Origin: Acidobacteriota bacterium
GTDB lineage: Bacteria > Acidobacteriota > Thermoanaerobaculia > Multivoradales > J023
NCBI GenBank assembly: GCA_029263395.1
Contig: JAJCXO010000010.1
Span: forward strand, 1 to 64,000
Length of the DNA: 64,000 nt
Reading direction: 5' to 3'
In this document: one piece after another, positions 35,601 through 43,600 of the stretch
How the letters are laid out: each line of letters begins with the position of its first letter
How positions within the stretch are numbered: the stretch's first letter is position 1
Program-made: the position numbers and the translations under genes
The notes under the pieces: generated by a model
The model's database searches: none
What the model was told of the DNA's origin: nothing
The model's input: the letters and a program-made list of their open reading frames with translations, nothing else

Positions 35601-37097
35601 TCCTGCTTGCGTTTGAGTGCCACCGGCGACCAACAATACTCGAGCGACTGTCCAACATCAGGCAATACACCATACCCCTTCCCTGCCGAGTTGTGGAGTT
35701 TCACCGATCGACTCCCCGACCCAACCGTTGGCAGCCGCGACTACCTGGTTCTCGACGAAGATGACAACGCATTCCCGCTCGATCCGGCGCTGAACCTGCC
35801 ACCGACACCGGACGGCAACGGCGAACACGACCTGGGGGAAACCTGGTCTAAACCGATCATCGGCCAAATATTGGTCTGCGTCGGCGCAACCTGCGATGCC
35901 GCGGCCGTACCCAACAACATCGAGAGCCGCTCGGTAGCAATTGTCGGTGGCGGCCTAGACCCGGACAATCCCAACGCCGGGCAGCGCGGCAACTGGCTCT
36001 ACATGATCGATATCGAGACCGGTCAACCGATCTACAAACGACAACTGTTGGGAGCGATGGCGGCCGCGCCAGCGGTCCTCGATCGCGACCAAGACGGCTT
36101 CCTCGATGTGATCTACGCCGGTACGACGGCCGGCAAAATCTACAAAGTGGATCTCAACAATCTCACCTTGACCGGCACTGTGCCCGCCTTAGCAGACGTC
36201 ACGATCGACAACACGCGGCTGGTCGGCAGCCCCCTGGCTATTGGCACGACAATCACCGTCCAGCGAGTGACCGACCCGGCTTGGGATCCCTACCCGATCT
36301 TCGACACCGGTGGGCGATCGATCTACATGACCCCAACCCTCATGCTGGTGCCGGAGCTCGATCAATACGCCATCGCCTTCGGGACTGGCAATCGGCACAC
36401 CCTGTGGGACCGCGACGGGGTCGAAGGGCGCTTCTTCACCGTCGTTGACGAGGACTACGTGCGACTCGACCCCCGGACGTTGCCACGGACCGAAGCCGAC
36501 TACGCCACGATTGGCGCCGACGACATCAACACAACCGCCAACCATTTGCTCGATCGAGCCGCCGACAACCGGGGTTGGGTGTTGGCGTTGGAGCCGGACG
36601 ACCGGGTGATCACCCAGGCCTTCGCCTTGGTCGGCGTCCTGGTGTTCACCAGCTTCCAACCCCAGGACGTCGAGGCTATTGACGAATTCGGCAACCCGAC
36701 CGATGTCTGCGCCCGCACCGGCCGCAGCCGAATTTTTGTCATCAACGCCACCAACGCCAACGCCTTTACCGACCTCGACCAGATTTCAGCCGCGTCGATC
36801 GAACGCTATCTCGATGTCGGTGACTTCACCACCGCTCCCTACGTCGACCAGACCGCCACCAAGAACCCACCACCACCCGCTGGCACCGGTGGTAAAAACA
36901 CCGACTCGACCCTCGATCCCACCCAACAGGATCTACAGGAAGCGATCCGACGTGCGTTGATGAGCTACTTCCCCGAAGACTGTCGATTCAACCCGACGTT
37001 CTCGATGACCATCAATGCCAGCCGATCAGACACCGGCTTCATCCGTTACGCCACCATTCCGATTGCAATGTGTGCCATCGACTGGAAGGGGAACTGA
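32670..37097 (+). CDS. pilY1: PilY1-like pilus tip adhesin/assembly factor
   Basis: 1475 residues. ATG 32670 follows a G-rich ribosome site. The signal peptide is VTSTLCLIALALPASLANA. A von Willebrand A-like domain begins at YVFILFDTSGSMHWTP (MIDAS DxSGS) and contains KKFLLVITDGDNTCSG. It is interrupted by Cys-rich, Asp-rich insertions (CSHNNSTCFEDSDCSGSNTC). The C-terminal half is the PilY1 beta-propeller with the calcium loop DRDQDGFLDVIYAGTTAGKI. PilY1 acts at the pilus tip in assembly, retraction control and adhesion. The last base of its TGA is the first base of the next ATG (37097), coupling it to the secreted paralogue B gene. Confidence 0.9.
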   Translation: MQTLSRHVTSTLCLIALALPASLANADDRDLLRQSSGEPYVFILFDTSGSMHWTPQCSQADFDAGECAPLCPSGDCYAPMNGDDPTSKFYQAKEALYEVLQTVDGVQFGFASYNQDDLWVRSKHWLYTVSEYQPDGVTANQGIELDSGRRYPAFGDQEVFGLGWNCDNGSNSSIRARGCRPQYPADLDDPWEVNRIQLLPKHCSDQDCVRAVYIRDDDDDEVYRVTTWQDDKANWSFGADPYRSKLRIERCNNSSCSSRTSKGEIHIYYDLVDEFSAWDNGASRGPKQLGYFSQSEAADASASNTCDGMDLNDDTGNDRYPNSSSDYLLRWPTDSSDSRNDTDNNGTNDIDLFDFGDLIPLDWNDDHKADVLARLAPGTRNGQPYFGVSGYFEDKYRGECSHNNSTCFEDSDCSGSNTCDDKEDFLRLKDTSQRPLISDGSTPLGNSIKDFRTWYKGCANGSCPHDSGWEDIAAAQDPSWACRKKFLLVITDGDNTCSGPDACSGTAGLKAQASVKTFVVAFGVQNSSGNRLTCMAANGGTGEPIYPQNKQELVAALTQIFSDIRVEARSFASASVPTVQNETSDKIYLSSFTPLPNVAVWPGRIDSYREPLPLNDDDTPFLPPTPGSGVACTRCCEEAGLQSSCHLWNAGDELLTQAPTPAEAALGTLKLGTGTSQRRVLYSQGQPLNDNEPDVPTALRLFEPPTDTPGLYDLWRGLGVIDSNTAIGALTTAEVTAAEAATATIIGNTLKIKTEVVVDPEGFVPDQTFTYVLGDIFHADPEVATSPNHLRYFRSDLNGYREFSRSHFWRRRMLIVAANDGQLHFFDAGIRKLIYDPTLGRQVERFTDGTGLELFSYMPRLVMPIVGEQFDGSAVADDEVNGAHIYSLDGHIRLADVYIDPLHNGTNASAADRSWRTVLVGGLRRGGDILGGGLVPGFVSGYFALDITQPDIMTTPTPTPQDPDPLPYPDPVGELVPSCLRLSATGDQQYSSDCPTSGNTPYPFPAELWSFTDRLPDPTVGSRDYLVLDEDDNAFPLDPALNLPPTPDGNGEHDLGETWSKPIIGQILVCVGATCDAAAVPNNIESRSVAIVGGGLDPDNPNAGQRGNWLYMIDIETGQPIYKRQLLGAMAAAPAVLDRDQDGFLDVIYAGTTAGKIYKVDLNNLTLTGTVPALADVTIDNTRLVGSPLAIGTTITVQRVTDPAWDPYPIFDTGGRSIYMTPTLMLVPELDQYAIAFGTGNRHTLWDRDGVEGRFFTVVDEDYVRLDPRTLPRTEADYATIGADDINTTANHLLDRAADNRGWVLALEPDDRVITQAFALVGVLVFTSFQPQDVEAIDEFGNPTDVCARTGRSRIFVINATNANAFTDLDQISAASIERYLDVGDFTTAPYVDQTATKNPPPPAGTGGKNTDSTLDPTQQDLQEAIRRALMSYFPEDCRFNPTFSMTINASRSDTGFIRYATIPIAMCAIDWKGN

Positions 37098-37819
37098 TGC
37101 GATTCGTCCATCCCGGCCGTACCCTCGGTTGGCTGGCGGTCGTGCTGTCGGTAGTGTCGATCCCGTCGCCAATTGCTGCCGATTGGTTGGTGAATCAAGA
37201 CGGCGACCGGATCGAAACCACCGGGCCGTGGCAAGTGAAACGGTCACTGATTCTATTCACCCGCCCCAACGGCACCTTGGCGTCGGTTCGCCTGTCGGAG
37301 ATTGACCTCGAAGCCAGTCGACAGGCCACCGCAGAGGCCATTCGGGTCACCCGAGGCGGGCCCGGTTCCGTCGACTCGCCCACCCAGCCAACCCCACGAT
37401 CGGTCCGGGTGATCGACCATCGCAGTGTCAAAGCGGCCGTCGAAGTAGAGGACAACGCGTCCGACGCAGCACCGGCCGACGACCCACCCAACGCCGCCCC
37501 AACCGTCCCACCAAGCCCGGTCGAAGTCGTCTTCTGGGAAGAGCTCATCCCCCCGTCGGCGGATGGCATCACCATCGCGGGAACCTTACGCAACACCTCA
37601 CCCCAGCTGGTGACCGACGTCCGCGTCGAGGTCAGCCTATTCGAAGCCGAAGGCAGCGAAGTCGGCCGAGCCCGAGCCTTCGTCGGCACCACATCATTAG
37701 CGGCACAGTCGACCACAACCTTTCGCGCCCTGTTTCCCAACGTGCTCGGACTTGTCGGCCAGCCCCAGTTCGAGATCCGCGGTCAAGCCCTGGACTTGAG
37801 CTCGGGCTCGACCCCGTAG
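37097..37819 (+). CDS. Secreted pilus-cluster-associated protein, paralogue B
   Basis: 240 residues. ATG 37097 overlaps the pilY1 stop (TGATG) and has GGAAGGGG 5 nt upstream. Signal peptide is LGWLAVVLSVVSIPSPIAA. The mature N-terminus DWLVNQDGDRIETTGPWQVK followed by LILFTRPNGTLASVR parallels DVLVLTDGERVETRGPWQVR and VVVFTAPDGKLSSMR of the gene at 27848-28561, as does the following SRQA. A Pro-rich linker and a C-terminal beta domain (ITIAGTLRNTSPQLVTDVRVEV) complete the likeness. Translational coupling to pilY1 suggests a role in pilus biogenesis or tip function; the exact role is unknown. Confidence 0.75.
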   Translation: MRFVHPGRTLGWLAVVLSVVSIPSPIAADWLVNQDGDRIETTGPWQVKRSLILFTRPNGTLASVRLSEIDLEASRQATAEAIRVTRGGPGSVDSPTQPTPRSVRVIDHRSVKAAVEVEDNASDAAPADDPPNAAPTVPPSPVEVVFWEELIPPSADGITIAGTLRNTSPQLVTDVRVEVSLFEAEGSEVGRARAFVGTTSLAAQSTTTFRALFPNVLGLVGQPQFEIRGQALDLSSGSTP

Positions 37820-38130
37820 ACGGGAAGAAACTCGAGGCACCGTTTCACCTAAATCCCACCTCGATTCGGCCAATTCCGGCGAATCGCAAAAAAGTCCGAC
37901 ATTTCTGAGCTTCGCCGAATGGGTTGAATTTGACCGATTCGGTCGAATCACGGTCCAATTTGGGTAATTAGCGGCGGGACGTTCTCTCTTCTGGAGAATT
38001 TTGTCGCCCGATAAAGAATCTTCACGGTATTTAGGCGGTGTTGGTAGTCCGCGTGGACGGCTTCTACGATGTTGTCAAGACGTCGGCCGAGGGTCGGCGG
38101 ACAGGACACCAACAAACCAAGGAGACCGTG
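37820..38130. other. Intergenic region before the PrimPol-like gene
   Basis: 311 bp without a gene. It contains several CGATTCGG/CGAATC-type short inverted motifs, for example GACCGATTCGGTC near 37931. I see no convincing terminator or promoter. Confidence 0.5.
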
Positions 38131-39879
38131 ATGACTGTGATGCCGATCGAGTTTCTGCAAGCCATGTATCCGCAGCAACCGCCAATGGGCCGCTGGGTCC
38201 TGGGTTTTCGCTCGACCCGCGGCGGCATCTGGCGCTTCAAATGGGTCCACACCCTCGAGACGATGGCGCGGTTGGGCTACCGTCATCGTCGGACCAACAA
38301 CATCTTCTTTGCACCCGCGATACAGGAACCCAAGGATGCCCTGGCTTTGGCACGCAGCCGACGCTCTCGAGTCAAGTTGGATACGGTGCCGGGGGCGACG
38401 GCGGCGGCTTTGGCCTTGCCGGCGCTGTGGCTGGAACTCGAGGTGGCACAGGCTGGGCAAGACAATCTGCCACCGAATCCAGCGGCGGCCTTGGGGTTGT
38501 TGGCAGCGATACCGCTGGCGCCGTCGATCGTGATCTCTCATCGCGGTGGCTTCGACGTTTATTGGCTGTTGCGTCAGTTCTGGAATTTGGAGACAGCTGA
38601 CGACCGCACAGCGGCCATCAGGACGCTGTCGCGGCTGCGTTGGGCAGCGGTCTCGGCAGCAGCGGATCACGGCTGGCAACTGGACCCGGAGGTCCGCCTG
38701 ACGGGCCATCTCAGGCTACCAGGCTCACTCGACCACGGGGTGGTCCGTCCCGGCGTCGTCAGTCGAGGCCAGAGGTCGGCGGGGAAACGACGTCCCAAAC
38801 CGGTGTTGGTGGCTATCGATCGGTTCCCGTTGCCGGGCGAAGATCGGCGCTACGAGCCAGCCCAGTTCGAGGGGCTGCCGGCACCACCCAACTCACCGGT
38901 GCGTTTGCCCATCCGCGCCATTGTCGCCCAGGCCAAGGTTGCACCACCAGCTGAGCTCGAGCCCGTGTTCGACGGCTGTGGCTGGCTCCGCCAGTGTTAT
39001 GTGACGCGGCACAAGCTGCCGGCGAATGCGTGGCACGCTGCCCTCGGGGTGGTCGGTCGGTCACAAACCTCGGAGGCTGACGGTCGCTCGCTGGCGCATT
39101 GGATCTCGGAGGGTCACCCTGGAACAACACGAGCAGTGACCGATGACGCCCTCGATCGGGCGCTGGCATCCCCGTCACCGAGTTGCGACACCATCGCCAA
39201 CAAATTGCAGGGGAAGGCTTGTTTGGACTGCCCTCACCGCAACAAGATCACCGGTCCTTTGGACTTGGGCCGCGGCACAAACCGCGGCCGGCTAGACGCT
39301 GAGCCCCAACCCACGACACAGGCTGTTGGGCAAGATCCGAGTCAGCGTCAAACCCCATTGCCGTCCAGCGCAGAGGCTGAGGTCAACCTGGTGACTACGT
39401 TTCTGAGCGCGGCGGAGATCCGAGTCTACGGAGCGGATGGTGCGCTGGTAAGAGCTTGGGGGCCACTGGCCAACAAAACATCCGACCGCCAAACTAGGCA
39501 GCAGCCGAGCCGTCTCGATACGACCGGACCCGACGCTCCTTCGCAGCACGACGCCATCGGTGAATTCATCCTCGGCCTCGAGCAACTGCTCGCCGACCTT
39601 GGCGGTTCGGCCACGGCCCGACAGATGGTCACCCGACTAGCGGCAACCGTATCCACCCATCGACATCGGCGCCTGTGGGCTGCCCTAGCGGTGCTGGATC
39701 CGCGTTGCCGAGATTTCCATCCGCCGAGTGCCAGGAGTCTGGGGATGCTCATCGGGCGCCACGCTGGTGAGATGGTGAACGGTGCAAAAATTGAGCATCA
39801 CCGCAGAACACGGCAAGGTATCGCCTGGCGCGCCCAGCGCCAGCCCACGGCGGTCGTATCCAGCCAGCAATCCGCTTGA
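38131..39879 (+). CDS. PrimPol/phage-type primase-like protein with altered catalytic motifs
   Basis: 582 residues. ATG 38131 has AAGGAG 6 nt upstream, so earlier GTG starts are unlikely. The layout follows primases of phages and plasmids that pair an archaeo-eukaryotic-type domain with a PriCT-like region: ALWLELEV (E102, E104), SHRGGFDVYWLL (136-147), LRLPGSLDH (near 194), GCGWLRQC (near 282), WISEGHPG, and C352...C364-x2-C367 in ACLDCPHR. In active relatives the first motif is D-x-D and the second carries His where this protein has Asp142. No helicase, integrase or capsid gene lies nearby. It may be an inactive or repurposed remnant of a mobile element. Confidence 0.6.
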   Translation: MTVMPIEFLQAMYPQQPPMGRWVLGFRSTRGGIWRFKWVHTLETMARLGYRHRRTNNIFFAPAIQEPKDALALARSRRSRVKLDTVPGATAAALALPALWLELEVAQAGQDNLPPNPAAALGLLAAIPLAPSIVISHRGGFDVYWLLRQFWNLETADDRTAAIRTLSRLRWAAVSAAADHGWQLDPEVRLTGHLRLPGSLDHGVVRPGVVSRGQRSAGKRRPKPVLVAIDRFPLPGEDRRYEPAQFEGLPAPPNSPVRLPIRAIVAQAKVAPPAELEPVFDGCGWLRQCYVTRHKLPANAWHAALGVVGRSQTSEADGRSLAHWISEGHPGTTRAVTDDALDRALASPSPSCDTIANKLQGKACLDCPHRNKITGPLDLGRGTNRGRLDAEPQPTTQAVGQDPSQRQTPLPSSAEAEVNLVTTFLSAAEIRVYGADGALVRAWGPLANKTSDRQTRQQPSRLDTTGPDAPSQHDAIGEFILGLEQLLADLGGSATARQMVTRLAATVSTHRHRRLWAALAVLDPRCRDFHPPSARSLGMLIGRHAGEMVNGAKIEHHRRTRQGIAWRAQRQPTAVVSSQQSA

Positions 39880-40386
39880 CCCGCCCTTGAAGGTGCTGCT
39901 GCTGGCGTGCTGTTGGGTGCTGCTGGTGCATCGCGTGCTGCTGCTGGTGCTGGTGAGGTGCTGCTGGTCACCCGCAACACCACATTTCAGACCAGTTGTT
40001 GGCCAGAACCGCCGATTTCGTGGCCGATCTCGACGTAATCCAACCGCAAGCCAATGCAAACATGCTCGGGGGAAGACCTTTCCAACGTCGAAACAGGGAC
40101 CCCGTCGTCGGGAGACGACCTGTGCAACGTGCCGACTCGCGTTCAACCACGGGAGAACGGGTCTCGACGATCCGTCATGCTAGCTCGACGGCGGGAGAAG
40201 AGGTCTCCGACCTGGTGAGAGGTCTCCTATCGGCCGCAGAACAGGAGTTCAAAGACCGGCCAGAGACTCACCCCCCGTTTTGACGTGAGTTGGGTCGTAG
40301 TCACGGTAACCCGTCGTTGATTGAACGATCGTTTGGCCTCAACCCACCGGATGAACGTGGGTTTGGACACCTGTCAGGCCAACGAC
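39880..40386. other. Low-complexity, apparently noncoding region
   Basis: 507 bp. At 39896-39970 lies a CTG/GCTGCTGGTG-rich tract. At 40140-40240 repeated GGGAGA and GGTCTCC motifs occur. A 7-bp hairpin (AACCCAC/GTGGGTT, 40341-40363) has no T tract. Open frames here have poor starts and composition, so I call no gene. Confidence 0.5.
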
Positions 40387-40587
40387 CTAGCGCAGACTGA
40401 ACCAGATCAGCGCCAGGACGACAAGCACGAGTAGATCCAGGCCCAGATCGATGCTGGGCCAACGTCTGGCAGGGCGCGGCGGTTGATGGCCGGTTTCGAG
40501 CGGCTGATCAAATGTTTCGGAAGATTGTTTCATCCCTCCACGTTGTTTCATTCCACCACGTTGTTTCATTCCAACACGTTGTTTCAT
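40387..40587 (-). CDS. 66-residue membrane protein with MKQRGG repeats, downstream of the NRPS
   Basis: The start ATG 40587 lies 46 bp after the NRPS stop on the same strand. The N-terminus repeats MKQRxG three times plus MKQSS. A C-terminal membrane segment is LGLDLLVLVVLALIWFSL. Each repeat carries its own ATG preceded by GGA-type bases, so several starts are possible; the innermost would give a 48-residue protein. I do not recognise a family. It could be a small accessory or export-related protein of the lipopeptide locus, or not translated at all. Confidence 0.4.
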   Translation of the reverse strand: MKQRVGMKQRGGMKQRGGMKQSSETFDQPLETGHQPPRPARRWPSIDLGLDLLVLVVLALIWFSLR

Positions 40588-40596
40588 TCCAACACT
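40525..40596 (-). repeat. Four tandem 18-bp repeats (TTGTTTCATTCCACCACG on the plus strand)
   Basis: Units at 40525-40542, 40543-40560, 40561-40578 and 40579-40596, the last only partly conserved. On the minus strand each unit contains an ATG and the array encodes MKQRxG repeats. Confidence 0.9.
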
Positions 40597-40632
40597 GTAG
40601 GTGGCACGTTCTCCAGGTTCATCAGCTCGACG

Positions 40633-43600
40633 TCAAGGATTTGTTAGAGATGTAAAGTCTCTCACCCCCGAAGCCGGGACGGCTGACCGGTTGCGTCGGC
40701 AACGAGCCTCGAGATCGCCTGCCAGCCCTGCCGCCTGCGGTGCCAGAACCATGTTGAAGTGGTTGCCCTCGGCCTCGACCACTTCGAGCCGACGAATGAA
40801 TCTTCCCCACCCTGCCGATGGCTGGCTCGGCGCTCGCTGGCGGGCAATGAAGAGGGTCGCCCGACCGTCGTACGGGGTTGCGGCGTAAGCAGCGGTTGCT
40901 ATCACGTTGTGGCGGAAGACCCGCCACAGACGATCGCCATCAGCTGCCTCAAAATCGGCCGGCAAGAGCTTCTGTTCACGCGCCAGAGCAAGGATGTTGG
41001 CCACCGACTCGAGCCTCAGGCTGTTGACGCCAAGGTGCGAGTTGACGAGTCCCAGGTGTCGAGCAAAGGACGCCAGCAGCTCAGTTTTGTCCATTCGCCC
41101 CGCAGCCAAGGGCAGCTGCGTATCGAGCAGTGCCAGCAGTGCTACCGAGTGACTGTGGGCACGCAGTTGCTGTGCCATCTCAAAGGCGATCAGCCCACCC
41201 ATCGACCAGCCTGCCAGGTGCCAGGGCCCGGTGGGTTGCACCGCGAGGACTTCCTCGAGATAGGCCGCAGCCATCGCCTCGATGCTCGCCGGCCCCAGCT
41301 CAGTGCCTTCGAGGCCTATCGATTGCAGGGCGTAACAAGGACGATCCGGTGGCAAACACCGCGCTAGGCTGGCCAACGCAGTTGCCATACCGTCCGCCGC
41401 ATGCACCAAAATCAGAGGCGGTTGCTGGCCGGCTTCTCGCAACGGCACCAGTGCTGACGGCTGATTCCGGCAGGCTCCTCCAACGTTCAACAAGGCGGCC
41501 TGCTTCTCCACCGTCGGTGCCTTGAAAATGTCGGCTACGGCCAGCTGCTGACCGGTGAGCTCGGCAATCCGACGCTGCAACCGCAGAGTCAACAAGGAGT
41601 GGCCGCCCAAGGCAAAGAAGTCGTCGTGAACGCCGATCAGAGAGATCTCGAGCAACTCTTCCCACAACTTCACCAGTATCGTCTCGAGACGATTGCGTGG
41701 CGGTGTGAGGTCTGTGGGCTGCCCCTCTGAGACCAGGGCCGTCGAACGGGCCAAGGCTTGTAAAGCCTGGCGGTTGATCTTGCCTCTCGAAGTCCGTGGG
41801 ATCTGCTCGAGCGCCAGGATTGTCGAAGGCACCATCGGTTGCGGCAACTCGCCAGCCAATGCCTGCCGCAGCTCAGACGACTGCAAAGCTGCACCGGCGG
41901 TCATCTTCACAAATCCGACGAGGCGCAATGAGGCAACCATGCCGAGCTGCGCCGACACCGCCACGACCGCCCCGTCCTCCACCCCTGGCTGGCGGCGCAA
42001 TACCGCTTCGACCTCCTCGGTCTCGAGCCGCAGGCCCCGGACCTTGACCTGATGATCGGCCCGGCCCTGGAATTCCAACCGCCCTTCGGCCAGGAAGCGC
42101 ACGATATCGCCGGTGCGATAGGCTCGCTGACCGCTCTCGCCCAGAACGTCGGGAACAAATTGTTCTGCGGTCAACCGCGGTTGATTCAAATAGCCGCGAG
42201 CGACCCCACTGCCACTGACCGTCAGCTCACCGTGTACTCCGGGTAACACCGGCCAAGCGTGTCGATCCAGGACTTGAACCGCAGCTCCCGCCATCGCACG
42301 ACCGATCGGAACTGTCGGGCCGGCCAGATTCTGCGTCAGGGGCCGCTTGGACAAACGGGTTGCGGTGGCACAAATCGCCGTTTCCGTCGGGCCATAACCA
42401 TTGAGGACTCGGCATCGAGGACCGGTGGCGGCCTCCACTAGGTCGACCAGGTCGGTAGTCACCGTCTCGCCACCCAACACCACAACCCGCAGCGACGGCA
42501 AGCTCGTATTGCCAGCCACGAACTCTCGAGCGACGGTCGGCGTGGCGTAGAGGATCTCGACGCCGAGGCGACGAATCAAGGGAGCAAACGTCGCCGGCTC
42601 GGCGCGCTGCTCGGGTGACGTGCAAATCAACGTACCACCAGCCACCAGCGTTCCCGCAAGCTCCAAAACACTGGCGTCGAAGCCCGATGCAATGTGTTGC
42701 AACACGCGACGACTCGGCGGCAGTGGCAACACGTTCTGAAACCAATTCAATACCGGCATCACCTGCCGATGGGTCACTCCAACACCCTTCGGCTCGCCGG
42801 TACTACCCGAGGTGTAAATGACATATGCCAAGTGCTCTGGCGACACCTCAGGCCATGATGCTGGGCCTAGGCCCCAAGTTCCCCCATGTGCAACCGCATC
42901 GTCGATATCCAGGGTGATCGGCGGATCTTGCAGGCCATCCAACGCCTCCGACAACTCACCGGTCACCGAACTGTCACTCAACACGACCCGGACCTCGGCG
43001 TCCCGCATTATTAACGACAAGCGAGAGGCTGGATACGATGTCTCCAGCGGTATGTACACTCCACCGGCTTCCAAGACACCCAAGAGACCCAGTACCAGAT
43101 TGGTCGCCCCCTGGGCGAATACTGCCACCGGAACTTCGGGGCCAACACCCAGTCGAACCAACGTCCGAGCAATTTTCCGCCCGCGACTGGCGAGTTGTCC
43201 CAAGGTCACGAAACCTTCGCCATCAATCACCGCGATCGCCTCTGGCGTGCGAGCTGCCTGCAAAGCAAACCGGCGATGGACGAGTTCGCTCGGGGAGGGA
43301 CCACCAGCGCCGAGCCGCCACTCAACGGTGAGTTGTTGCCGTTCGGCAACCGACAACAGGGCCAGATCGACCAACGGTTGGTCGGGCTGACTAGCCAATG
43401 CTTGCACCAAAATCTCGAAATGCCGACCCCAGCGTCGAATTGTGGTCGTGTCGAAGAGATCCTGGCTGTAAAGCCAGGATCCGACCAGCGCGTCGACGCC
43501 ACCGGTAAGCGCCAGGGTCAAATCAAACTGTCCGGGGGCCCGGCCCGCCGGACTTTCCGGCGCCAGGGTCAGCCCCGGAAGATCCAACTCGACGTCAGGA

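Noticed and set aside
39996-40283. Plus-strand 95-residue ORF after the PrimPol-like gene
   Set aside because: TTG start without a ribosome site, in repeat-rich DNA, no recognisable features; too weak to call.
40341-40363. Terminator for the small ORF downstream of the NRPS
   Set aside because: The 7-bp hairpin is not followed by a T tract on either strand.
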